Shown here: one piece after another, positions 1-6,253 of the stretch
How positions within the stretch are numbered: position 1 is the stretch's first letter
How the letters are laid out: each line of letters starts with the position of its first letter
From: Bog-159 sp963709155
GTDB lineage: Bacteria; Acidobacteriota; Terriglobia; Bryobacterales; Bryobacteraceae
Assembly: GCA_963709155.1 (NCBI GenBank)
Contig: CAVPVD010000007.1
Span: 2,108,001-2,172,000, forward strand
Length of the DNA stretch: 64,000 bases
Direction of reading: 5' to 3'
Notes under the pieces: generated by a model
What the model saw: the letters and a program-made list of their open reading frames with translations, nothing else
What the model was told of the DNA's origin: nothing
Database searches by the model: none
Program-made: the position numbers and the translations under genes

Positions 1-410
1 CCATCCAGCAGCCGGGCGATGTTGGGATGCTCCAGGCGCGCCAGCAACTGCCGCTCGCGGCGGAAGCGTTTCAGCGAATCGGGAGCCGCCAGGTAGGGCG
101 AGAGGATCTTCAGGGCGGCCTGCTGCTCATGTTCGCCATCGGCCCTTTGCGCCAGCCAGACCTCGCCCATTCCGCCGCGCCCCAGCAGCCGGATGGCTTG
201 CCAGACCCCGAAGCGCCGACCGGCGGCGGCGCCGCGGGCTTGGGCATTCGCGGCGCGTTCCTCGTCGTAGGAGCGCACCATCCGCTCCGCCGCGGCGCGC
301 AGGCTGGGATTGCCCACGCATTTCGCATCCAGGACCGCGCGGCGGCGGTCTTCATCCAGGGCGCATACTTCGTCGAAGATTTCTTCCAGGGCCTGCCAGG
401 AGCCGGTCAT
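1..410 (-). CDS. Ser/Thr protein kinase, N-terminal part (runs off window)
   Basis: Start of a Hanks-type (PknB-like) Ser/Thr kinase; about 136 residues are visible before the window edge. After a ~55-residue lead, the glycine-rich ATP loop reads LLGRGGMGEVWLAQ, followed by AALKIL with the VAIK-type lysine and an alpha-C/beta-4 stretch ERQLLARLEHPNIARLLDG. These are canonical kinase subdomains I-IV. The catalytic loop and any membrane or sensor part lie outside the window. The ATG overlaps the stop of the ECF sigma gene by four bases (ATGA), so the two are probably translated together. This sigma/kinase pairing is common in Acidobacteriota; a regulatory link between the two is inference. Confidence 0.9.
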   Translation of the reverse strand, partial: MTGSWQALEEIFDEVCALDEDRRRAVLDAKCVGNPSLRAAAERMVRSYDEERAANAQARGAAAGRRFGVWQAIRLLGRGGMGEVWLAQRADGEHEQQAALKILSPYLAAPDSLKRFRRERQLLARLEHPNIARLLD

Positions 411-970
411 ACGGTTGCCGAGTGCAACCTATCGTACAGCCAGCTACGCGCGAAACGCAAATGCCTTTCGATAGTAGCATCGGAAACCCCGCGTAACTCG
501 CAGATTTCATGCACCGTACACCCCATCACGTAACGCAGTTCGACCAGCCGGACCTTCTCCGCGTCGATCTGTTCGAGGTCGTTTAAGGCGCGGTCCAGGT
601 CCAGCATATCCTGGCCGCGGGCGTCCACCCAACTCAGATCTTCCGACAACGGTACGCGCTGCTGGCTGCCTTCGCGTTTTTGGGCAATGCGCAGGCGGGC
701 CTGGTCAATCAGGATGCGGCGCAGTTCGCCGGCCACCACCGAGAAGAAGTGATGGCGGTCCTGCCAGGCCATGTGCTGCAGCTTGCGCAGGCGAATGTAG
801 GCTTCGTTGACCAGGGCGGCCGGCTCGGTGGCCACCCGCTCGCTGGCCACGAAACCGGTGGCGATGGCCAGCATTCGCTGGTAGGCCCAACTCATCACCA
901 GGTCGTAAGCGCGGGAATCGCCCGCTTGCCACTGCCGCAGGAGACTTGTGATGTCTGTCGTGTCCGTCGT
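407..970 (-). CDS. RNA polymerase ECF-type sigma factor (TIGR02999-like)
   Basis: Directs RNA polymerase to a specific promoter set. Region 2 is seen around EAYIRLRKLQ and WQDRHHFFSVVAGELRRIL; region 4 around ELRYVMGCTVHEICELRGVS and ERHLRFARSWLYDRL. Acidobacterial members of this family begin with a conserved helix matching DITSLLRQWQAGDSRAYDL, which is encoded upstream of the first ATG (898). No ATG, GTG or TTG lies in frame between the stop at 986-988 and that helix. The best start is ACG at 970 (or 967), 4-7 nt after a GGAG. This gives 187 residues, the usual size. The conservative start is ATG at 898, which would cut off the helix. The stop overlaps the kinase start. Confidence 0.85.
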   Translation of the reverse strand, partial: TTDTTDITSLLRQWQAGDSRAYDLVMSWAYQRMLAIATGFVASERVATEPAALVNEAYIRLRKLQHMAWQDRHHFFSVVAGELRRILIDQARLRIAQKREGSQQRVPLSEDLSWVDARGQDMLDLDRALNDLEQIDAEKVRLVELRYVMGCTVHEICELRGVSDATIERHLRFARSWLYDRLHSATV

Positions 971-1009
971 TTCACTCCACTCACCCTATTCTAGGCGGCC
1001 AGTGCCCCC

Positions 1010-1096
1010 GTGGCGCACGCTTCAGCGTGCCGGCGGGACTTTTAAGTCCCGCTTAGCCGGCTGAAAGCCGGCTGCGGGCAGAATTGCCCGCCCTCC
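1010..1096. repeat. Palindromic hairpin train (locus 1)
   Basis: Four successive perfect or near-perfect hairpins with short loops: GCACGCTTCAGCGTGC, GCGGGACTTTTAAGTCCC, AGCCGGCTGAAAGCCGGCT, and GCGGGCAGAATTGCCCGC followed by CCTCC. The same modules recur, in other combinations and in either orientation, at several other places in the window. It lies between the sigma gene (5' end) and the hicA remnant. There is no T-tract, so it is not a classical terminator. Confidence 0.9.
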
Positions 1097-1179
1097 AAAA
1101 TTCTGTCTCTGGACAGATGCGGCGTGCAATACCGGCGGGAGAGTTAGCACCGCCTGCTGCGCTAACTAACGGTGGCCGG

Positions 1180-1296
1180 CTCGAGCCGAGCCTCCAAGAT
1201 CCCGCAGCAGCTGAAATTTGTCGGAAAAGACGGGCGCAATCTCTAGTAGGAGGTGAGGGCGGCAATCGACCGGATGCGGCTATAGTCGATGCCCAT
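1180..1296 (-). pseudogene. Decayed hicA-like toxin gene
   Basis: Three bases after the HicB stop a frame opens with MGIDYSRIRSIAALTSY and then stops at 1243. HicA (YcfA-like mRNA interferase) proteins of this phylum begin much like MGIDYSRLRSLTA. In a shifted frame just downstream comes RDCARLFRQIS, resembling the following HicA segment RDGF.L.RQSGSH. After that no resemblance remains and the hairpin train begins. I read this as a hicA copy broken by a small deletion, a frameshift and loss of its 3' part. The match is short and by eye. Confidence 0.4.
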
Positions 1297-1299
1297 GGA

Positions 1300-1572
1300 T
1301 CAGACGGTGACTGCGATACGAGGTTCCTGCTGTGAAACCTCCTCGACCTCCACCGAATCCCGCGGGCTTTCAGGCAAGGGTCTGGCTTGCTCGACGGACT
1401 CCTGGACGATCATCCGGACGACTTCATTGATCCGGCGCAACGCTTCTTCTCGTGTGTTGCCGGAAGTCGCGGCACCGATGCTCTCGAGCGCCGGGACGTG
1501 CGCAAACCACGCGGGATTGCCCTGTGCATCCTCATCGGGTTCCAGCACGACTTTAAATCGGTACGTTTTCAT
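1300..1572 (-). CDS. HicB-family antitoxin-like protein
   Basis: 90 residues. The start (MKTYRFKVVLEPDEDAQGN) is the typical first strand of a HicB fold; then comes WFAHVPALESIGAATSGNTREEALRRINEVVRMIVQE, split here at GN/TREEAL, the classic partial RNase-H-like core followed by a helix. The last ~25 residues are acidic, with no obvious DNA-binding domain. Start chosen at 1572 because the family begins at MKTYRFKV; a longer in-frame start at 1635 adds unrelated sequence. Its toxin partner seems to be the decayed hicA just downstream, so this antitoxin may be an orphan. Confidence 0.8.
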   Translation of the reverse strand: MKTYRFKVVLEPDEDAQGNPAWFAHVPALESIGAATSGNTREEALRRINEVVRMIVQESVEQARPLPESPRDSVEVEEVSQQEPRIAVTV

Positions 1573-1676
1573 CTTTGTTATTCCGCGCTGTCCCTGGGTT
1601 GCTTTCAGTGTAGCTATCCGCAGCGGTGCGGTCAAACGAGAGATTTGAGCGGATTTGCAGGCCGAATAGCGGACCC

Positions 1677-2423
1677 TTAGTGGCGGACGGGTTCGTCTTT
1701 CTCTACCTTGCCGTCCCGGATGTGGATGACGCGATGCGCGTGCAGGGCGATATCGTTCTCGTGAGTCACCAGCACGATGGTATTGCCCTGTTCGTGAAGG
1801 CGCGCGAAGAGACCCATGATGTCGTTGCCGGTGACGCTATCCAGATTGCCGGTGGGCTCGTCGGCCAGCAGGATGGATGGATTGTTCACCAGGGCGCGGG
1901 CTACGGCCACGCGTTGGCGCTGCCCGCCGGACAGCTCGTTGGGCTTGTGCATCATGCGGGCTTCCAGATCCACCTGGCGCAAGGCCGCCTTGGCGCGCTC
2001 GGTACGCTGGTCGGAGGGGGTGCCGCTATAGATCAGCGGTAACTCCACGTTGTGCAGGGATGTGGCGCGCGGAAGCAGATTAAAGGTCTGGAAAACGAAG
2101 CCGATTTCCTTGTTGCGGATACGGGCCAACTCGTCGTCCGTCATGTCGCTGACCAGCCGGCCGTTGATGTAATACTGTCCCTTGGTGGGCGAGTCCAGGC
2201 AGCCGATCAGGTTCATCAGCGTGGATTTGCCGGAGCCGGATGGCCCCATGATAGCCACGTACTCGCCGCGCCGGATGGTGATATCCACGCCGGAAACTGC
2301 ATGGATTTCCTGGTCGCCCATGATGTAGGTCTTCCACAGATCGTAAGTGCGGATGACGATACCGTCGCGCTTCAGTTGCTCGCCGCGTTCGATCAGCTCT
2401 TTCTCTGCGAGTGCTTGTGCCAT
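1677..2423 (-). CDS. ABC transporter ATP-binding protein (MacB/LolD type)
   Basis: 248-residue ATPase subunit of an exporter of the MacB/LolD class. Visible are Walker A GPSGSGKST, the family insert RLVSDMTDDELARIRNKEIGF, the Q-loop VFQTFNLLPR, the signature LSGGQRQRVAVARAL, Walker B ILLADEPTGNLD and the switch histidine VTHEND. A ~30-residue N-terminal extension precedes the core. It starts three bases after the stop of the MacA-like adaptor gene, so the two form an operon. No permease (FtsX/MacB transmembrane) gene follows within the window, which is odd for this pair; the permease may be encoded elsewhere. Confidence 0.93.
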   Translation of the reverse strand: MAQALAEKELIERGEQLKRDGIVIRTYDLWKTYIMGDQEIHAVSGVDITIRRGEYVAIMGPSGSGKSTLMNLIGCLDSPTKGQYYINGRLVSDMTDDELARIRNKEIGFVFQTFNLLPRATSLHNVELPLIYSGTPSDQRTERAKAALRQVDLEARMMHKPNELSGGQRQRVAVARALVNNPSILLADEPTGNLDSVTGNDIMGLFARLHEQGNTIVLVTHENDIALHAHRVIHIRDGKVEKDEPVRH

Positions 2424-2426
2424 GGG

Positions 2427-3851
2427 TTACGCTTTCTGCGGCAATGGAGACTTGTTGTCAACCTTAACCTGGGCCTCGTTGCGCAGCGTGCGGATTACCT
2501 GGTAGCTGCCGGTGACCACTTCGTCGCCGTCTTTGAGACCGCTGAGCACTTCGATATCGGTCGCGCCGGTAATGCCTGTCTCGACCTTGCGAAATTCCGC
2601 CTTGCCGCCGGCGATCACGAACACGCCCTGCACTTCTTCCTTCCGGGCTTTCTCTTCGGCCGGAGTCAGCTTCGCCGCGACCACAGTCCCGCCGCCGGTC
2701 TTGGGTTTCGCTTCCAGATCGCCCTTCTGCCGAATGGTGAGTGCCTGAATCGGGATGGTCAGCGCATTCTTCCGCGTGGCCGTAGTGATCTTCGCGGTGC
2801 AGGACAGGCCCGGACGAATCTCCTCGGGCGGGTCGTCCATAGCCACTACCACCTTGAAGTCCTTAGCTTCCTGGCTGGATACGGCGCTCTGCGAAGCCGC
2901 CAGGCCGGTGGAGCGCAGAATCGCGGTATTGCCGATCTCGATTACGTGACCCTTGAACGTCTTGTTAGGGATGGCGTCGATGGTGATGTCCGCCTTTTGA
3001 TCCAATGCCACGCTGACAATGTCGGTTTCATCCACCTTCACTTCGGCGGTGATCAGGGACATGTCGGCGATAGTCATGATGTTGCTGCCGGTCAGATTCG
3101 TCTGCCCGGGGACCACGGTCTCGCCTTCGCGCACCGGCAGGTTGGTGACTACGCCGTCAATCGGCGAGAAAGAATCGTACTTATGCAGCATGTCGGTGTA
3201 CTGGGCCAGCACCGCCTTGGCCTGGGCCACCCGCCGCTGGGTGGCGGACAGTTGCGCGGCCTGCTGTTCGCGCTGGCTACGGGCCTGCGTCAGGCGGGTC
3301 TGCTGCTCGTTCAGCGAAGCCACCGCCGCATCGTAGGTAGCCTTCTTGGCGTCGAAATCCTGCTTGGCCAGGAGCTGGTCTTTATACAGCTCCTTGGCGC
3401 GGTCATAGTCCAGCTTGGCGTGTTCCAGGTCGGACTGGTAATGGTCGATGACCGCCTGCTGGGTGCGCAGGGCTTCGTCCGAGACCTTTAAGCCGGATTC
3501 CGCCGCGCTCGAATCCGCTTCGGCTGAACTGACTTGGGCTTGCTGGGAGGCCACCTGCGCCTCCGGCTGGATGTTTTCCACCCGCGCCACCAACTGCCCC
3601 TTCTTTACCCGGTCGCCTTCCTTCACCAGAATCTTGGTGAGCATACCGATCGCGTTGGCGCCGATGTTGATGTAGTTTTTGGGCTTAATCTCGCCCGACG
3701 CGGTCACCAGGCTGGTCAGATCCTGGCGAACCACCTTTCCGGTTTGAACGGCCACCACACCGCGCTTGCTGAGAACCGTACTGGCGTAGACCCCGATGCC
3801 AAGGGCCAGCACCACCACGACGATGAGGATGGTTTTCCATTTGCTCTTCAC
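2427..3851 (-). CDS. Periplasmic adaptor subunit, MacA/HlyD family
   Basis: 474-residue membrane-fusion protein linking an inner-membrane transporter to the outer membrane. An N-terminal anchor (ILIVVVVLALGIGVYAS) is followed by the barrel-sandwich half around ITASGEIKPKN-like VTASGEIKPKN and ILVKEGDRVKKGQLVARVE. Then come a long alpha-hairpin rich in Gln/Ala (about residues 80-215) and the second half-motif SPIDGVVTNLPVREGETVVPG. The beta-barrel and membrane-proximal domains follow. An acidic/Lys insert occurs near residue 400 (TPAEEKARKEEVQ). It is the first gene of a two-gene operon with the ATPase. Confidence 0.92.
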   Translation of the reverse strand: MKSKWKTILIVVVVLALGIGVYASTVLSKRGVVAVQTGKVVRQDLTSLVTASGEIKPKNYINIGANAIGMLTKILVKEGDRVKKGQLVARVENIQPEAQVASQQAQVSSAEADSSAAESGLKVSDEALRTQQAVIDHYQSDLEHAKLDYDRAKELYKDQLLAKQDFDAKKATYDAAVASLNEQQTRLTQARSQREQQAAQLSATQRRVAQAKAVLAQYTDMLHKYDSFSPIDGVVTNLPVREGETVVPGQTNLTGSNIMTIADMSLITAEVKVDETDIVSVALDQKADITIDAIPNKTFKGHVIEIGNTAILRSTGLAASQSAVSSQEAKDFKVVVAMDDPPEEIRPGLSCTAKITTATRKNALTIPIQALTIRQKGDLEAKPKTGGGTVVAAKLTPAEEKARKEEVQGVFVIAGGKAEFRKVETGITGATDIEVLSGLKDGDEVVTGSYQVIRTLRNEAQVKVDNKSPLPQKA

Positions 3852-4003
3852 GAATCGAGACTCCTAGATTTGCCGACGATAATTAGACGTAATTCTTAAC
3901 GGGAGAGTTCAATAAACATATTAACACCCGCTAAGGCGCTGTTCTGGCGCCGGTCCGCCGCTGGTTCCGTGACCAGCCTGGCCCGGCTTTTGTTTCAAAA
4001 GCA

Positions 4004-4267
4004 TTACGGCCAGCGGACGCTGTCGGGGGGCGTATTATTGCACTGGTTGGAGTCGGTAACGCCCGAGGCCAGCAGCGCGCAGGCATTCTCGGTAGCCGTC
4101 CGCAGCGCCAGTTCCCGGGTGCGCGCCGAGGCCGTCCGGCAGGCCTGGCTACCACGGAACGTAATACAGACGGCGCAGCGGATGCGCCCGGTATTCATCG
4201 TCGAATAGACGACGAAGCCGATCACCACCGCCAGGAACAGAAGACCTAACCAGACGCTTTTTTTCAC
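4004..4267 (-). CDS. Small membrane-anchored hypothetical protein
   Basis: 87 residues. One N-terminal transmembrane segment (LGLLFLAVVIGFVVYS) is followed by a short Cys-containing soluble part (RIRCAVCITFRGSQACRTA and a later ENACALLASG). I do not recognise a family. The GTG start overlaps the accA stop (GTGA), so it is probably the second gene of an accA operon and translationally coupled to it. The four cysteines in an extracytoplasmic domain could form disulfides (inference). Confidence 0.6.
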   Translation of the reverse strand: MKKSVWLGLLFLAVVIGFVVYSTMNTGRIRCAVCITFRGSQACRTASARTRELALRTATENACALLASGVTDSNQCNNTPPDSVRWP

Positions 4268-5082
4268 GCGAAGAAATTGCCCATGTCGCGGAACTTGGCG
4301 TAACGCTGTTCCACGAGTTGCTCCGGTCCCAGCTGGGAGAGACCCTCCAGAGCCTGCGTGAGGCTCTCGCTTAGAAGCCGCCCCGCCGCGTCCACATCTT
4401 CGTGCGCGCCGCCGGCCGGCTCGCCTACCACGGCGTCGATCAGGCCCAGTTTGAGAAGCTCTTCGGCGGTCAGCTTGAGCGCCGCCGCGGCCAGTTCAGC
4501 CTTGGTCGAATCGCGCCAGATGATGGCTGCGCAGCTCTCCGGCGAAATCACGCTGTAGATGGCGTTTTCGAGCATCAGCACGCGGTTGCCCACGCCCAGG
4601 GCGAGCGCCCCGCCGCTGCCGCCTTCGCCAATGACGACGGAAACCACCGGAACCGTCAGCCGTGCCATTTCACGCAGGTTGCGCGCCACCGCTTCGGCCT
4701 GGCCGCGTTCCTCGGCGTCGATCCCTGGATACGCTCCGGGGGTATCGAGCAGGGTCACGATGGGCCGTCCGAATTTGGAAGCCAGTTGCATGATGCGCAG
4801 AGCCTTACGGTATCCTTCCGGCTTCGGCATCCCGAAGTTGCGATACAGCTTCTGCTTGGTGTCGCGGCCCTTCTGCTCGCCCACCACCATCACCGGCCGG
4901 CCGCCCAGGAAGGCCGCGCCGCAGACAATGGCGGGATCGTCGCCGAAAAGACGGTCGCCGTGCATCTCGCGAAAATCCGTGAAGATGCGCTCGATGTAGT
5001 CGAGTGCGTGCGGGCGCTTGGGGTGCCGCGCCAGTTGGACGCGCCGCCAGGCGTCCGCTCTCTCTGAGTCGGATGCGGGCAT
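4264..5082 (-). CDS. accA: Acetyl-CoA carboxylase carboxyltransferase subunit alpha
   Basis: Alpha subunit of the carboxyltransferase that moves CO2 from carboxybiotin to acetyl-CoA, the first step of fatty-acid synthesis. Family hallmarks are LARHPKRPHALDYIERIFTD, the ELHGDR-like EMHGDRLFGDDPAIV, QKGRDTKQKLYRNFGMPKPE, LDTPGAYPGIDAEERGQ, and IGEGGSGGALALGVGNRVLM. The start at 5082 has AGGA six bases upstream; an in-frame ATG at 5118 would add twelve non-conserved residues. At 272 residues it lacks the long N-terminal helix of the enterobacterial form, as usual for short AccAs. accD is not in the window. Confidence 0.95.
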   Translation of the reverse strand: MPASDSERADAWRRVQLARHPKRPHALDYIERIFTDFREMHGDRLFGDDPAIVCGAAFLGGRPVMVVGEQKGRDTKQKLYRNFGMPKPEGYRKALRIMQLASKFGRPIVTLLDTPGAYPGIDAEERGQAEAVARNLREMARLTVPVVSVVIGEGGSGGALALGVGNRVLMLENAIYSVISPESCAAIIWRDSTKAELAAAALKLTAEELLKLGLIDAVVGEPAGGAHEDVDAAGRLLSESLTQALEGLSQLGPEQLVEQRYAKFRDMGNFFA

Positions 5083-5218
5083 ATGAGATCCTGGCAAGCC
5101 AGTGGGTTCCGGAAACACGTTCCACCCATATTACCAGAGCCGGGGCGCCCCTGGTCGGGATGGGCCTGTGGCCAGTGCGGACGACTGACGATCAAAGCCT
5201 ATGTGGCTGATTCGAGGG

Positions 5219-5305
5219 TTATAGGTGGTGGGTTGTGGGTGGGGGGTTATCGGGTGCGGGTTCCAGGTTGCGGGTTCTGGGGTGTGGGTTACCGGGGTGG
5301 GCTCA
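5219..5305. repeat. G-rich degenerate tandem tract
   Basis: Imperfect reiterations of GGGTT/GGGTG with spacers such as GCGGGTT and GGTGGGTTGTGGG on the plus strand. It is the more degenerate version of the tract at 26806-26915. Runs of three or more G at short intervals make it a candidate G-quadruplex former on the plus strand. It lies 3' of the minus-strand gene of the dispersed unit. Confidence 0.75.
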
Positions 5306-5377
5306 TTTTTTTGGGGCAGATCGGGTGGACTGCTTGGGGTCGTTTGCCAGGTTGTCAAAGATCAGGGGGTTGGGGGG

Positions 5378-5968
5378 TTAGCGGGTATCCGGGGAGACAG
5401 GGGCGCACGACAGCGGCTGGGCGTCCGGGGCGCCGGACATTACGTATGCGGGCGGCGGGGCGGGGCGGTGCGCGGGAGGAGGCGTGACGGCGGGCTCGGC
5501 GTGCACTGGCTGCACGGGCTCCGGCTGAGTGAACTCCGGTTGGGTGCGGGCGCGGCGCTCGTTTTGCAACTGCTTCAGTTCGCGCATGGCGGTGCTGAAA
5601 GAACGCTCGAGGCGGGCGCGCTGGCCCGAGACGCGATCTAGCAGGGCGAATTGTCTTGCGCCCGGCTCAGTGTCGGTAAAGATCCTCTCTTCGCTGCGAT
5701 CCGTGCGCATGAGCAGCCAATGGGCAACGGCCATACGTTCCAGCAGGATTCTTTCGGTGGGGGCTTGGGGCTGCCACTCGGATTCGAGGACATCCCAGAG
5801 TTGCTGGTAGGCGGCTTGGTCTTCGTGGATGAGGACGACGTCGCGCGCGCGGAGCCCGAAGGTGAGGGCGTTGAGGCGGACGGCGGCCTTGCCTTCGGGG
5901 GAGACGGGGCCGGTGGAGTGTTGCGCGTTCTGGCGGTTGGCCTGGTGTTGTTTGCGGGAAATCAGCAT
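5378..5968 (-). CDS. Dispersed-unit protein of unknown function, copy 1
   Basis: 196 residues, function unknown. The N-terminus holds the motif NRQNAQHSTGPVSPEGK then RLNALTFGLRA, a signature I know from multi-copy hypothetical proteins in acidobacteria and other soil bacteria. The middle is helical (about residues 45-145; TERILLERMAVAHWLLMR, LERSFSTAMRELKQLQNE). The tail is Pro-rich (QPEFTQPEPVQPV, PAHRPAPPPAYV) and looks disordered. There is no signal peptide or membrane segment. The start is set by AAGGA five bases upstream of the ATG. About nine of ten residues are identical to the protein at 26994-27581. The gene lies within a dispersed unit, so a mobility role is possible but unproven. 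Confidence 0.8.
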   Translation of the reverse strand: MLISRKQHQANRQNAQHSTGPVSPEGKAAVRLNALTFGLRARDVVLIHEDQAAYQQLWDVLESEWQPQAPTERILLERMAVAHWLLMRTDRSEERIFTDTEPGARQFALLDRVSGQRARLERSFSTAMRELKQLQNERRARTQPEFTQPEPVQPVHAEPAVTPPPAHRPAPPPAYVMSGAPDAQPLSCAPVSPDTR

Positions 5969-6111
5969 GAGTTATTCCTTGCGGTTGGATTTGGGGATGG
6001 GATGAGGCGTCCATACCCGATTCCATTTTAGGGTCGAGGGTGATGGGAACGGCGGTATGTGGATGACGGGGGATTAATAAGTGGGGGTGGTGCAGTTAGA
6101 TGCGGGGTTGG

Positions 6112-6117
6112 ATTATA
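6112..6117 (-). promoter_or_regulatory. Putative -10 box of dispersed-unit gene, copy 1
   Basis: TATAAT on the minus strand ~145 bases upstream of the ATG, conserved in position and sequence in the second copy (27732-27737). No convincing -35 hexamer was seen. Confidence 0.4.
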
Positions 6118-6145
6118 TTTTGCAGATTGGTGACCGTACACGGGC

Positions 6146-6190
6146 AGCGGGACTTAAAAGTCCCGCCGGCACGCTGGCGTGCGCCACGGC
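6146..6190. repeat. Palindromic hairpin pair (locus 2)
   Basis: AGCGGGACTTAAAAGTCCC hairpin followed by a second hairpin of the GCACGC...GCGTGC type, here with loop TGGC (GCACGCTGGCGTGC), then GCCACGG. It marks the right end of the dispersed unit and sits just upstream of the arylsulfotransferase-like gene. Confidence 0.9.
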
Positions 6191-6219
6191 CCCCCCACAA
6201 ACGCCACCCGCCCGCGTTT

Positions 6220-6225
6220 TATAAT
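6220..6225 (+). promoter_or_regulatory. Putative -10 box upstream of arylsulfotransferase-like gene
   Basis: TATAAT 28 bases before the ATG at 6254, followed by an AAGGGAG ribosome site (about 6231-6237). An eight-codon ATG-started mini-frame at 6247 overlaps the main start and ends in TAG. Confidence 0.45.
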
Positions 6226-6253
6226 CCATCAAGGGAGTCTGTTCATATGAGGG

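Larger units (their letters stand above)
5186..6190. repeat. ~1-kb dispersed unit, copy 1
   Basis: This stretch and 26771-27811 are two copies, in the same orientation, of one unit with a shared layout. Order from left: an edge motif TGACGATCAAAGCCTAT, a G-rich tandem tract of variable length, a conserved stretch (CTTGGGGTCGTTTGCCAG), a minus-strand gene for a ~195-residue protein, its promoter region, and a two-hairpin palindrome. Identity is roughly 85-90% by eye outside the tandem tract. It carries no recognisable transposase and I could not identify a target-site duplication. Confidence 0.85.

Noticed and set aside
1010..1096. Hairpin modules as ordinary rho-independent terminators
   Set aside because: No T-tracts follow them, several lie inside coding frames, and real terminators in the window (39313, 40480, 45575) look different.
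2052..3491. Long plus-strand open frame (~480 codons) opposite the MacA-like gene
   Set aside because: It is the antisense shadow of a clearly conserved gene in GC-rich DNA; it has no family motif and no ribosome site.
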